A DNA stretch of 52,938 nt from an uncultured Oscillospiraceae bacterium. GTDB taxonomy: Bacteria > Bacillota > Clostridia > Oscillospirales > Oscillospiraceae. Numbering within the stretch: the first letter of the stretch is position 1; the number at the start of each line of letters is the position of its first letter. This document shows, one piece after another, positions 25,603 to 32,988 of the stretch. The notes below the pieces were generated by a model. The model was given only the letters and a program-made list of their open reading frames with translations, had not been told where the DNA came from and did not search any database. The stretch lies in the NCBI GenBank assembly GCA_948616425.1, contig CAPGBJ010000013.1, forward strand, positions 1 to 52,938, written 5' to 3'. The position numbers were made by a program, and so were the translations under genes.

Positions 25603-25863
25603 TTACAGGTGCTCCTCAAATAACTGCCGCATGGCGGCAATAGCCTCCTCCTCGGCGGGGCCCTCAGCAGTCACAGTGACCACGCTGCCCTGTTTGACTG
25701 CCAGGCCCATCAGTTTGATCAGCTGGGCCGCCCTCACAGTCGTCCCGTCCTTGGTGATGGTAATCACCGTGCTGCCATAATCCTTGGCCAGCTTGGCCAG
25801 CATACCCGCGGGCCTGGCGTGAATCCCCAGAGGGTCCTTCACCGTGTATTGAAACTGCTTCAT
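25603..25863 (-). CDS. ptsH: HPr phosphocarrier protein (lacking the Ser46 site)
   Basis: Small PTS carrier of 86 residues, phosphorylated by enzyme I on His15 in LGIHARPAG. In Firmicutes, Ser46 is normally phosphorylated by HPr kinase for catabolite repression. Aligned to B. subtilis HPr, with one extra residue near 39, the site is Gln47 (RAAQLIKLMGLAV), so seryl phosphorylation cannot occur at the usual place. AAGGAG precedes the ATG. ptsI follows directly. A MITE-like element lies 69 bp upstream and separates it from the HAD gene on the same strand. It may serve a PTS without CcpA signalling; a second HPr elsewhere cannot be excluded. Confidence 0.94.
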   Translation of the reverse strand: MKQFQYTVKDPLGIHARPAGMLAKLAKDYGSTVITITKDGTTVRAAQLIKLMGLAVKQGSVVTVTAEGPAEEEAIAAMRQLFEEHL

Positions 25864-25931
25864 ATGGGGTCGCTCCTTCCAATTGTTGTATCTTCCAACC
25901 CCCCTGGGTTAGAAATTGCCCGATTCGGATT

Positions 25932-26063
25932 TAGGCGCTGTTTGAAAAATGGAACTATGCACAGTGGCGAGGGATTTTTCTGCCAGACAAACACAATTTT
26001 TCCGCAGTATGGCGGAAAAAGACCCGCCCTTTGGGCAAATTGACATGTTTCAAACAAGCCCTA
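25932..26063 (+). repeat. MITE-like element, copy 1 (132 bp)
   Basis: Bounded by TAGGCGCTGTTTGAAA and, inverted, TAGGGCTTGTTTGAAA. The outer TA pairs could be a TA target duplication. It shares both ends with the copies at 31097 and 31845 but has a different, roughly 34-bp shorter core with the hairpin TTTTTCCGC/GCGGAAAAA. It encodes no transposase. Its right end supplies the last base of the stop codon of the HAD gene at 26061. Confidence 0.85.
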
Positions 26064-26687
26064 GAGATAATGCAGCACATCCATCAGCTGGCAAATCACC
26101 ACATCCGCTTTTGACTGGTCCAGCGATTCCCCGTGGCGGGGCCGCAGGGCCAGAACGGTCAGCCCCGCGCGCTTGGCGGACAGGATACCAGTGGGGGAGT
26201 CCTCCACCGCTAAGGCCTCATCGGCGCTCAGCCCCAGCACCTCCAGGGTACGGAGATAAATCTCTGGAGACGGCTTATGCGCACCGCACTCCTCCCCGCT
26301 GATGCGGCAGTCCACCAGCGTCTCCACCTCTGCCGCCTGGACCAGGGCGGCGATGGCCTTGGGGGCAGAGGAGGAGGCGATGCCGATTTTTAGCCCTCTC
26401 TCCCTCAGCGCCCGGAACAGCGGGCCCACCTGGGGGTCCATCAGTTCCCGATACGGCACGGGGTGGAACCTGCGGTAAGCCCGATAGCCCATGAACAGCT
26501 CCTGCCGAAGTTCCAGATCGTCGGGTACCATCGTCTCCCAAAGAGCCTTCTCGTTGGAACCGGTGAAGTCGGTGTTCTCCTGGCGGCGGTAGCCTATCAG
26601 GTCCAGGTATTCTTCCCGACGGCTGGCATAATACCCCTCCGAATCCGCCAAAACACCGTCCATATCAAAAATAATTCCCTTATACAT
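26061..26687 (-). CDS. HAD hydrolase, beta-phosphoglucomutase-like
   Basis: Product of 208 residues. Nucleophile motif IIFDMDGVLADSE (5-17), cap domain, motif II IASSSAPKA, motif III HKPSPEIYLRTLEVLG and motif IV AVEDSPTGILSAKRAG. FDMDGVLxDSE with a helical cap is typical of beta-phosphoglucomutases and sugar-phosphate phosphatases; the exact substrate is open. The TAG stop overlaps the terminal TA of MITE copy 1, so the element has inserted exactly at the gene's end and the third stop base comes from it. The last residues (DVLHYL) may therefore differ from those of orthologues. It has its own promoter and a leader of about 90 nt with a GC hairpin. Confidence 0.88.
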   Translation of the reverse strand: MYKGIIFDMDGVLADSEGYYASRREEYLDLIGYRRQENTDFTGSNEKALWETMVPDDLELRQELFMGYRAYRRFHPVPYRELMDPQVGPLFRALRERGLKIGIASSSAPKAIAALVQAAEVETLVDCRISGEECGAHKPSPEIYLRTLEVLGLSADEALAVEDSPTGILSAKRAGLTVLALRPRHGESLDQSKADVVICQLMDVLHYL

Positions 26688-26783
26688 GGTAACACCCGCC
26701 TTATCTGTCCAATCCTGCCGCCTGGCGGCAGGGAGCGGCCCTTTTCCTCATAAATTCGGGGAGACAGCTGCCCTGTTTCCTTT

Positions 26784-26812
26784 ATTGTAATCCGTTCTCC
26801 ACAGGGCGTCAA
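26784..26812 (-). promoter_or_regulatory. Promoter of the HAD (26061) gene
   Basis: On the minus strand TTGACG (26812-26807), 17 bp, TACAAT (26789-26784). The leader contains CCTGCCGCC/GGCGGCAGG near 26730. Confidence 0.7.
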
Positions 26813-26946
26813 GGCCTTTCCGACACCTCATATCAAGAGGCCGCGGGGATCATCTCAGCCGCTTCCCACCCTATGTGCGGAAAATTTTTGTCCGCCATGT
26901 ATAACCGCCCCGCCCTCTGTCCAAAATAGGCTTCGGAGGTGGTTTT

Positions 26947-27702
26947 TTGAAAAACCGAGGCTTTTTAAGCAAACTGGGCGACTTCGCCATGGGAAAGGGC
27001 TTTTACATAGTCCTGTTCCTGTGCGTCGCCACCATAGGAATTTCGGGCTATTATTTACTGCAGACCGTTGTGAGCGGGACCCGCACCACCGCGCCGGTGG
27101 GGGGAGATGCCTCTGTGACCATCCCGGACCAGAGTACAGTCCGTCCCGCCGTCCCCACTCCCACCGAGTCGGACAAATCCCCTGTAACCACACCGCCACC
27201 CGCTGCCAGTATCGAATCGAAACCCATCACTCAGCCGGACGACCCCGAGCCAGTAAAGGAGACGGTCCCCGATCAGGAACCCAAGCAGACCCTCTCCAAA
27301 GTGTTTACCTGGCCGGTACAGGGTGCAGTTCTGCGGGACTTCAGTGTGGAGACCCTCTCCCTAGACCCCACGCTGGGGGATTGGCGCACCCACGGCGGCT
27401 TGGATATTGCCGCCGCTCAGGGGGTGCAGGTGCTGTCCATCAGCGCGGGCACCGTTGACCAGGTCTACCGCGACGGCCTGATGGGCACCACGGTGGTGGT
27501 GGACCACGGGGGTGGATTGCAGTCCTGGTACTGCAACCTGGCCGAGGATGTATCTGTGGAAGCAGGGGACACGGTGGAGATCGGCGGCGTGCTCGGCACG
27601 GTGGGTTCCACCGCCATCGCCGAAGTGGGCGTCAGCTCCCATCTGCATCTGGAAACACTGCTGGACGGCCAGCCTGTGGACCCCAGAGAATATCTGAAAT
27701 AA
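26947..27702 (+). CDS. M23 (LytM) peptidase, SpoIIQ-like
   Basis: Membrane-anchored cell-wall peptidase of 251 residues. It starts with TTG at 26947, fixed by GGAGG (26935-26939) seven bases upstream. One transmembrane helix lies at about residues 18-40 (FYIVLFLCVATIGISGYYLL), followed by a Pro/Thr-rich linker to about 115. Residues 118-250 are the LytM domain with THGGLDIAAAQG and SSHLHLETLLDG, so both zinc-ligand motifs (HxxxD and HxH) are kept. The size, single helix, linker and C-terminal LytM domain match SpoIIQ, the forespore partner of SpoIIIAH in engulfment; in clostridia that domain can be active. Naming it spoIIQ needs comparison with orthologues. Confidence 0.8.
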   Translation: MKNRGFLSKLGDFAMGKGFYIVLFLCVATIGISGYYLLQTVVSGTRTTAPVGGDASVTIPDQSTVRPAVPTPTESDKSPVTTPPPAASIESKPITQPDDPEPVKETVPDQEPKQTLSKVFTWPVQGAVLRDFSVETLSLDPTLGDWRTHGGLDIAAAQGVQVLSISAGTVDQVYRDGLMGTTVVVDHGGGLQSWYCNLAEDVSVEAGDTVEIGGVLGTVGSTAIAEVGVSSHLHLETLLDGQPVDPREYLK

Positions 27703-27726
27703 GCGGAGACAATTACCTCAAATCGC

Positions 27727-27776
27727 AATGCCCCCTCATGTAGTCCAATTCTTCTACATGAGAGGGCATTTGTCTG
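27727..27776 (+). terminator. Terminator of the M23 peptidase gene
   Basis: AATGCCCCCTCATGTAG (27727-27743) pairs, with one mismatch, with CTACATGAGAGGGCATT (27754-27770). The tail is TGTCTG, so termination is probably moderate. Confidence 0.6.
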
Positions 27777-27848
27777 TTGTCTATTTTTCTGGGGTGGAGG
27801 GAACCTCATGGGCAGCCGTCCGCCGTCCATTGACACAGGACAGCGGCG

Positions 27849-28475
27849 TCATATTTTCGCCTTGGGCAAATTCCAGTGGTAGTGGGCGGCCAGGACTCGG
27901 ATCAGGACCACCGCCGACATCCCAACCAACATGGCGGCCATCCTGTCCAGATCCCACAGGCCGGCACACAGCAGCGCGCCGGCCAGAGAGGCGCAGGCAT
28001 ACACATGTTTGACAAAGATGTAGGGCAGCTGCTGGGCCAGCAGGTCTCGAAGCACGCCGCCTCCCACCCCGGTCAGCACCCCCACAAAAACCAACAGAAA
28101 GAAGGTGGGCTCCGCCGCCTGCTGAAAGGCCAGCTCCACCCCGATGACGGTGAAAGCCCCCAGACCCAGGGCGTCCATCCAGAACAGCAACAGGTCATAT
28201 CTGCGCTGGTTGTGCATCAGCACCTGGCGCACGTGCAGAGAGAAAAATACCGCCGAGGTCACCAGAGCCACCACAGCGGACGTAGGGTCCTGGAAGGCCA
28301 TGGGAGGGGTCAGTCCCAGGATGAGATCTCGAATCACTCCCCCGCCGGTCGCGGTAGTCAGTCCCAGGATACACACCCCAAAGATGTCCATATTCTTTTT
28401 TAGGCCGATCATGGCCCCGGAGGCGGCAAAGGCCAGCGTCCCTAAAAAATTCAAGATAAAAATAAAAGCGTCCAT
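27849..28475 (-). CDS. TRIC-family (UPF0126, YadS/YicG type) membrane protein
   Basis: Seven-helix membrane protein of 208 residues made of two homologous three-helix units. Repeat 1: LGTLAFAASGAMIGLKKNMDIFGVCILGLTTATGGGVIRD. Repeat 2: ALGLGAFTVIGVELAF, then VGVLTGVGGGVLRDLL. The GGGxxRD motif in both halves marks the bacterial trimeric intracellular cation channel family; some members are described as glycine transporters. Its promoter -10 ends 7 bases before the ATG, so the mRNA may be leaderless. It lies 30 bp after the FCD regulator on the same strand. Confidence 0.88.
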   Translation of the reverse strand: MDAFIFILNFLGTLAFAASGAMIGLKKNMDIFGVCILGLTTATGGGVIRDLILGLTPPMAFQDPTSAVVALVTSAVFFSLHVRQVLMHNQRRYDLLLFWMDALGLGAFTVIGVELAFQQAAEPTFFLLVFVGVLTGVGGGVLRDLLAQQLPYIFVKHVYACASLAGALLCAGLWDLDRMAAMLVGMSAVVLIRVLAAHYHWNLPKAKI

Positions 28476-28481
28476 ACCTTT

Positions 28482-28509
28482 ATTATACGGGAAAAACCGC
28501 TGTTGTCAA
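28482..28509 (-). promoter_or_regulatory. Promoter of the TRIC gene (leaderless layout)
   Basis: On the minus strand TTGACA (28509-28504), 16 bp, TATAAT (28487-28482). A start 7 nt downstream falls on base 28475, the A of the ATG. The -35 overlaps the stop codon of the upstream regulator gene. Confidence 0.7.
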
Positions 28510-29186
28510 CCCGTTTCCAGCCCCATTTCATCCATGGCGTGACGCATGTGGATGGCCATGGCATGGCGGGCTCCCTCGGGGTCCCGCTTTTGGAAAAATT
28601 CCATAAGCAGGGCGTGGTCCTGGAGGGTACACTCCGCCAGCCGGTCCCCGTGAGCGCCGGAGACAATCGCCGTCTCCACCGCCTGACTGATGATGGGCAG
28701 CAGCCGAGCCATGAACTCGTTGTGGGTGGCCCGGACAATGGCGGCATGGAAGGTCCGGTCGGCCTGGGTCCGGTCCTCCCCCGCCCGGATGGCTGCCGCC
28801 ACCCGCTCCCCCTGAATCAGGATATCTGCCAGTTCCTCTTGGCTGGCTCGGCGGCAGGCCAGGGCGGCCATCTCCGGTTCAAAAACCGCCCGCAGCTCAA
28901 ACAGGTCTCGCAGCTGTCCCCTCACCTGGTCCAAAGAAGAAAAACCGAAGTCGTCCATCTCAGCCACCCGCTCCGCTACAAAAGTCCCCCGGCCCCGGCG
29001 GACCTCCAGCACCCCCTGGGCCATCAGTATTTGAATGGCCTCCCGCAGGGTGGCCCGACTCACCCCCATTTCCTGGGACAGCTCCAACTCGTTGGGCAGC
29101 TTCTCCCCGGGGGACAGCCATTTCTCCGCCGCAATCAGGCTGTACAGCCGCCGGGCCGTCTGCTGAGACAGGCTTGGTCTTTTCAT
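28506..29186 (-). CDS. GntR-family regulator, FadR/FCD subfamily
   Basis: Product of 226 residues. Residues 1-72 are a winged helix (ARRLYSLIAAEKWLSPGEKLP, then LSQEMGVSRATLREAIQILMAQG and VRRGRGTFV). Residues 85-225 are the all-helical FCD ligand domain, with candidate metal-binding residues in DRTFHAAIVRATHN and the later His of LQDHALLMEF. FCD regulators respond to carboxylic acids. It is divergent from ilvD, whose promoter region contains a direct repeat that could be its operator, so control of ilvD by an acid metabolite is likely but not shown. The ligand is unknown. Confidence 0.9.
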   Translation of the reverse strand: MKRPSLSQQTARRLYSLIAAEKWLSPGEKLPNELELSQEMGVSRATLREAIQILMAQGVLEVRRGRGTFVAERVAEMDDFGFSSLDQVRGQLRDLFELRAVFEPEMAALACRRASQEELADILIQGERVAAAIRAGEDRTQADRTFHAAIVRATHNEFMARLLPIISQAVETAIVSGAHGDRLAECTLQDHALLMEFFQKRDPEGARHAMAIHMRHAMDEMGLETG

Positions 29187-29296
29187 GGTATGTCAGTCCT
29201 TCTTGAAAAATTCCCGTTGGATCGGGGGCAATTCCCCTATCGCAACTTCGGCCTCCTCCCTAGAAAGGAGCTTTTCTTATTCTATCACATTTCCGC

Positions 29297-29325
29297 TTGA
29301 CATGTCTATCTTCTTGTAGTATCCT
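29297..29325 (+). promoter_or_regulatory. ilvD promoter
   Basis: TTGACA (29297-29302), 17 bp, TATCCT (29320-29325). AGGAGGT follows before ATG 29377. Confidence 0.65.
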
Positions 29326-29331
29326 GACATC

Positions 29332-29357
29332 AGACAACAAATAAAAATTAGACAACA
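29332..29357 (+). promoter_or_regulatory. Direct repeat at the ilvD start site (candidate operator)
   Basis: AGACAACA occurs at 29332-29339 and again at 29350-29357, 18 bp apart and on one helix face within two turns. The first copy coincides with the predicted +1. The adjacent FCD regulator is the obvious candidate binder. Confidence 0.4.
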
Positions 29358-29376
29358 TAACAGGAGGTCGTTTACC

Positions 29377-31038
29377 ATGCGCTCTGACGTTGTAAAAAAA
29401 GGCATCCCCGCCGCCCCCAACCGCTCTCTTCTCTATGCCCTAGGCTATACCAAGGAGGAGTTGGAACGTCCGCTGATTGGAGTGGTGTGCTCTTACAATG
29501 AGATTGTCCCCGGCCACATGAATCTGGACAAAATCGCTGAGGCGGTGAAGGCGGGCATCCGGGCCGCTGGAGGCACTCCGGTGGAGTTTCCCGCTATCGC
29601 TGTGTGTGACGGCATCGCCATGGGCCACGTGGGCATGAAATACTCCCTGGTGACCCGGGACCTTATCGCCGACTCCACCGAGGCCATGGCCATGGCCCAC
29701 CAGTTTGACGGGCTGGTGATGATCCCCAACTGTGATAAGAACGTACCCGGCCTGCTCATGGCCGCCGCCCGGGTGAACGTGCCCACCATCTTTGTATCCG
29801 GCGGACCCATGCTGGCCGGAACCCTCAAGGATGGCCGGCGCACCTGTCTCAGCCACATGTTTGAGGCGGTGGGCTCCTACTACGCCGGCAAGCTGGACGA
29901 GGAGGGGGTGGAGGAGTACGAGAACAGCGCCTGTCCCACCTGCGGTTCCTGTTCCGGCATGTACACCGCCAACTCCATGAACTGCCTCACCGAGGCCATC
30001 GGTATGGGCCTAGGCGGCAACGGCACCATCCCCGCTGTTCACTCCGCCCGGCTGCGGCTGGCCAAACATGCTGGGATGAAGATTATGGAGCTGGTGGAGA
30101 AGGACCTCCGTCCCCGGGACATTATGACCGAGGCCGCCTTCCACAACGCCGAGACCATTGACATGGCCCTGGGCTGCTCCACCAACACCATGCTCCATCT
30201 GCCCGCCATCGCCCACGAGTGCGGCATTGAGCTGTCCTTTGACATGGCCAATGAAATCAGCGACAGGACCCCCAATTTGTGCCACCTGGCCCCTGCCGGG
30301 GACACCTATATGGAGGACCTGGACCGGGCTGGCGGGGTCTACGCCGTCATGGCTGAGTTGGCCAAGGCGGGGTTGATTGACACCTCTCTGCCCACCTGCA
30401 CCGGCAAGACCGTGGCTGAAAACCTGGCCGGCGTGGTCAATCGAGACCCGGACATTATCCGGCCCATCGACAACCCCTACTCCAAAACTGGCGGCATTGC
30501 CGTCCTGAAAGGCAATTTGGCCCCTGACGGCTGCGTGGTAAAGCAGTCCGCCGTGGCCCCCGAGATGATGCGGCACACAGGCCCCGCCCGGGTCTTCAAC
30601 TCCGAGGAGGAGGCCATTGAGGCCATCTACGCCGGTAAAATCGTAGCTGGGGATGTGGTGGTCATCCGCTACGAGGGCCCCAGGGGCGGCCCCGGGATGC
30701 GGGAGATGCTCAACCCCACTTCCGCCATCGCCGGCATGGGGCTGGACAAAGACGTGGCCCTTATCACCGACGGCCGCTTCTCCGGTGCCACACGCGGCGC
30801 CTCCATCGGCCACGTCTCCCCCGAGGCGGCTGCGGGCGGCAATATCGGCCTGGTGGAAGAGGGCGATATAATCGTCATCGACATTCCCGCTCACACCATC
30901 CAATGGCAGGTCTCCGATCAGGTTTTGGAGGCCCGCCGGGCCAAGTGGACCTGCCCCGAGCCTAAGCTCAAGACGGGCTACCTGGCCCGGTACGCCAAGA
31001 TGGTCTCTTCCGCAGACAAGGGCGCGATTTTGACCTAA
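29377..31038 (+). CDS. ilvD: Dihydroxy-acid dehydratase
   Basis: Fe-S enzyme of branched-chain amino acid synthesis, dehydrating 2,3-dihydroxy-isovalerate and -methylvalerate. The 553-residue product shows cluster-ligand Cys motifs NCDKNVPG and CPTCGSCSGMYTANSM, the early VCSYNEIVPGH block, CDGIAMGHVGMKYSL, GRFSGATRGASIGHVSPEAA and the closing basic tail. Its size matches IlvD rather than the 600-residue Edd. IlvD-family members also act on sugar acids, and a neighbouring FCD regulator is more typical of sugar-acid loci, but the length and motifs favour IlvD proper. No other ilv or leu gene is nearby. No clear terminator follows; MITE copy 2 begins 58 bp downstream. Confidence 0.92.
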   Translation: MRSDVVKKGIPAAPNRSLLYALGYTKEELERPLIGVVCSYNEIVPGHMNLDKIAEAVKAGIRAAGGTPVEFPAIAVCDGIAMGHVGMKYSLVTRDLIADSTEAMAMAHQFDGLVMIPNCDKNVPGLLMAAARVNVPTIFVSGGPMLAGTLKDGRRTCLSHMFEAVGSYYAGKLDEEGVEEYENSACPTCGSCSGMYTANSMNCLTEAIGMGLGGNGTIPAVHSARLRLAKHAGMKIMELVEKDLRPRDIMTEAAFHNAETIDMALGCSTNTMLHLPAIAHECGIELSFDMANEISDRTPNLCHLAPAGDTYMEDLDRAGGVYAVMAELAKAGLIDTSLPTCTGKTVAENLAGVVNRDPDIIRPIDNPYSKTGGIAVLKGNLAPDGCVVKQSAVAPEMMRHTGPARVFNSEEEAIEAIYAGKIVAGDVVVIRYEGPRGGPGMREMLNPTSAIAGMGLDKDVALITDGRFSGATRGASIGHVSPEAAAGGNIGLVEEGDIIVIDIPAHTIQWQVSDQVLEARRAKWTCPEPKLKTGYLARYAKMVSSADKGAILT

Positions 31039-31096
31039 GAGCCATTACTTTTGCCCGCTTGACGCCATTTTCCGCCTCTCCCCAGCGTCTTCCTAC

Positions 31097-31262
31097 TAGG
31101 GCTTGTTTGAAACATGGTAACATGCTCAAACGCCGGCTCTTTTTCCGCCATGCTCTGTCAATTTTCCTTGAAATACATCCAGTATTCCTGCGTCAAATTG
31201 GCTTCCTCTGGCGAAAAAATTTCTCGCCGTTGGGCATAGTTCCATTTTTCAAACAGCGCCTA
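31097..31262 (-). repeat. MITE-like element, copy 2 (166 bp)
   Basis: Inverted relative to copy 3, the same length and differing at about 8 of 166 positions. The ends are TAGGGCTTGTTTGAAAC and, inverted, TAGGCGCTGTTTGAAAA. Inner complementary segments (CCAACG/CGTTGG, GCCAATTT/AAATTGGC, GGCGAG..TCGCC) allow a branched fold. It lies between ilvD and the niaR terminator. Confidence 0.88.
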
Positions 31263-31298
31263 AAAAAGCCGCCGCAAATTTATTTTGCGGCGGCTTTA
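31263..31298 (-). terminator. niaR terminator
   Basis: AAAGCCGCCGCAAA (31265-31278) pairs with TTTGCGGCGGCTTT (31284-31297). On the minus strand a T6 tail follows, running to the border of MITE copy 2. Confidence 0.85.
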
Positions 31299-31814
31299 TC
31301 ACAGCGGCTGGTAGAGAACCCCAAGCTGTGCCAGGGCCTCCCGCACCCGGTCCGCGGCCTCCTGATTGGGGCAGAGCACGGTGTGCAGATGAATCCCCTC
31401 GGTAAGCTGAGCCAGCGGCGCTGCCGCCGCTTGACGGCACCGATCTACAAACTGGGTCACCTCATACCGGCTGGACAGCCGCAGCGGTCCGGTGAGCTGC
31501 CCGTAGATGGGATGCTCTACAATCACATCCAGCACAGTGCACCCCTGATCCACCACAGCGTTGAGTTCCTCCTCCATCTGCTCCCCCCGGTGGCGGCAGG
31601 CAAAGGTGCAGGTCACACCGGCAGGAGGGCCAGGCAGGACATACCCCCGGGGGGTGGCGGTGATATCCAGCCCGCCGGCCCGAAGCAGCGCCACATCTCC
31701 TACAATGATCTGCCGGCTGACCGAAAATATCCGGGCCAACGAAGCGGCGCTCACCGGCCCTTTCGCCCGCTTTAGATACTCCTCCAGCTCTTTCCGCCTG
31801 CACTCACGGTCCAT
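31299..31814 (-). CDS. niaR: NiaR-type transcriptional repressor (HTH_11 + 3H domain)
   Basis: Product of 171 residues. An HTH_11 domain at 1-60 (ELEEYLKRAKGPVSAASLAR, then FSVSRQIIVGDVALLRAGG) precedes a 3H ligand-binding domain with its conserved His residues: CRHRGEQMEEELNAVVDQG, DVIVEHPIYGQL and GIHLHTVLCP. NiaR proteins repress niacin uptake and NAD biosynthesis genes when nicotinic acid is present. ATG 31814 is fixed by GAGGAGGGG; the frame stays open upstream only because it runs through MITE copy 3. The gene is enclosed by two inverted MITE copies, and its promoter lies outside copy 3. No niacin transporter is adjacent. Confidence 0.88.
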   Translation of the reverse strand: MDRECRRKELEEYLKRAKGPVSAASLARIFSVSRQIIVGDVALLRAGGLDITATPRGYVLPGPPAGVTCTFACRHRGEQMEEELNAVVDQGCTVLDVIVEHPIYGQLTGPLRLSSRYEVTQFVDRCRQAAAAPLAQLTEGIHLHTVLCPNQEAADRVREALAQLGVLYQPL

Positions 31815-31844
31815 AAAGCCCCTCCTCTCAACTCTAGCTTTTCC

Positions 31845-32010
31845 TAGGCGCTGTTTGAAAAATGGAACTGTGTCCAACGGCGAGAAATTTTTTCGCCAGA
31901 CGAAGCCAATTTGACGCAGGAATACTGGATGTATTTCAAGGAAAATTGGCAAAGCATGGCGGAAAAAGAGCCGGCGTTGGGGCATGTTACCATGTTTCAA
32001 ACTAGCCCTA
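31845..32010 (+). repeat. MITE-like element, copy 3 (166 bp)
   Basis: Begins TAGGCGCTGTTTGAAAAATGG and ends AAACTAGCCCTA, with TA at both borders. It is about 95% identical to copy 2, in opposite orientation. It lies in the leader of niaR, between the niaR promoter and its ribosome-binding site, so its transcript should be folded into the niaR 5' untranslated region. Confidence 0.88.
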
Positions 32011-32038
32011 GTGTAACACACCAAAACTGGCCTGACAA
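32010..32038 (-). promoter_or_regulatory. niaR promoter
   Basis: On the minus strand TTGTCA (32038-32033), 17 bp, TACACT (32015-32010). The -10 touches the terminal base of MITE copy 3, so transcription runs through the whole element before niaR. Confidence 0.6.
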
Positions 32039-32040
32039 CC

Positions 32041-32069
32041 TTGACTTTTCTCCCCAATCAGAGTATATT
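32041..32069 (+). promoter_or_regulatory. Promoter of the lipoprotein gene
   Basis: TTGACT (32041-32046), 17 bp, TATATT (32064-32069). It is back to back with the niaR promoter. Confidence 0.65.
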
Positions 32070-32146
32070 TTTCCACAGGGTCTCACTGCTTCCACCCCAT
32101 GGGCGCAGAGGAGGCCGGTTACATTACTGTAAAAGGAGAATTCGAG

Positions 32147-32833
32147 ATGCATACCACGTTTTTTAAACGCGCCATAGCTGCCGCCCTGTCGCTGACACTG
32201 TTGGGGACGCTGTCTGCCTGCGGCGACAAGGGCCTGACCGAGCAGGATGCCGAGATCTATGTGAAGGGCCATCTGGACGCCGCCTATCTGGGCAGCTACG
32301 ACAAAGATTATATCGATCTGGTTGAGGACATGACTGAGTCCGACGCCAAGGAGATGCACGAGCAGAATGTCTCAGATGAGGCGGATATCCTGCTCACCTC
32401 CCTCACCATTGACGAGCCCTCCGACGAGCTGAAGCAGCGGGCGGTGGACTTTGTGCGGGAGGTCTACTCCCACTCCCAGTACAAGGTGGGTTCCGCCAGC
32501 AAGACCAAGGACGGGGATTTTGTCATTGAGGTGACCGTCTCCCCCATTGAGATACTCCCTCTGCTGACGGACGAAGCCTTTATGGACGCCCTGGAGGAGT
32601 CCGGCTATATTGAGGCGGAGACGGAAGAGGAGTTGGCCGCTGCTGACATCCAGTTGGGCATGCTCCTATTGGATCAGCTGGAGGAGCTGCTTCCCCAGCT
32701 CAGCTACGGCAAGGACCAGGTCATCATGCTCCAATTAAAGCCGGATGACGAGGGCTATTATATGCTGGTGGATACCGGAATGCAGACGCTGGACGCCTGT
32801 ATCATCGACTACTCGGGCGATTACGCAGAATAA
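32147..32833 (+). CDS. Predicted lipoprotein of unknown function
   Basis: Product of 228 residues. The signal sequence FFKRAIAAALSLTLLGTLSAC ends in a lipobox with Cys at about 22, followed by GDKGLTEQDA. The mature part is acidic, without transmembrane segments, rich in helices and poor in Cys. ATG 32147 is supported by AAAGGAGAA; an in-frame start 48 bp upstream lacks one. Such acidic lipoproteins are frequent in Oscillospiraceae, but I recognise no domain. Its own promoter and a weak downstream hairpin make it monocistronic. Confidence 0.8.
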   Translation: MHTTFFKRAIAAALSLTLLGTLSACGDKGLTEQDAEIYVKGHLDAAYLGSYDKDYIDLVEDMTESDAKEMHEQNVSDEADILLTSLTIDEPSDELKQRAVDFVREVYSHSQYKVGSASKTKDGDFVIEVTVSPIEILPLLTDEAFMDALEESGYIEAETEEELAAADIQLGMLLLDQLEELLPQLSYGKDQVIMLQLKPDDEGYYMLVDTGMQTLDACIIDYSGDYAE

Positions 32834-32841
32834 TCCGCTCA

Positions 32842-32872
32842 GGCCGCCGCCCTCTGGGTGGCGGCCCTCCTT
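32842..32872 (+). terminator. Weak terminator after the lipoprotein gene
   Basis: GGCCGCC (32842-32848) pairs with GGCGGCC (32860-32866), tail CTCCTT. The stem is GC-rich and the U-tract poor. Confidence 0.45.
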
Positions 32873-32909
32873 ATACATCGAAAAAAACGGCTCTAATTCC
32901 CGGGAAAAC

Positions 32910-32938
32910 TTGACTTTTTCCCCCGGGCCTCATACAAT
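32910..32938 (+). promoter_or_regulatory. proS promoter
   Basis: TTGACT (32910-32915), 17 bp, TACAAT (32933-32938). No T-box specifier or TGGNACCGCG antiterminator element is seen in the leader. Confidence 0.75.
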
Positions 32939-32988
32939 AAGGGACACGAGTATTTCCAATCCATTTTAATATGAAGGACTGAGACGAT

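Noticed and set aside
26899..26930. Forespore sigma-F/G promoter before the SpoIIQ-like gene
   Set aside because: GTATA fits the -35, but the spacing is 17 and the -10 lacks the GG start; not convincing.
31815..32057. N-terminal extension of NiaR and similar open frames inside the MITE copies
   Set aside because: The frame runs through the repeat element; GAGGAGGGG and the HTH start fix ATG 31814.
32834..32988. T-box leader before proS
   Set aside because: No specifier loop or TGGNACCGCG sequence, and the leader is too short.
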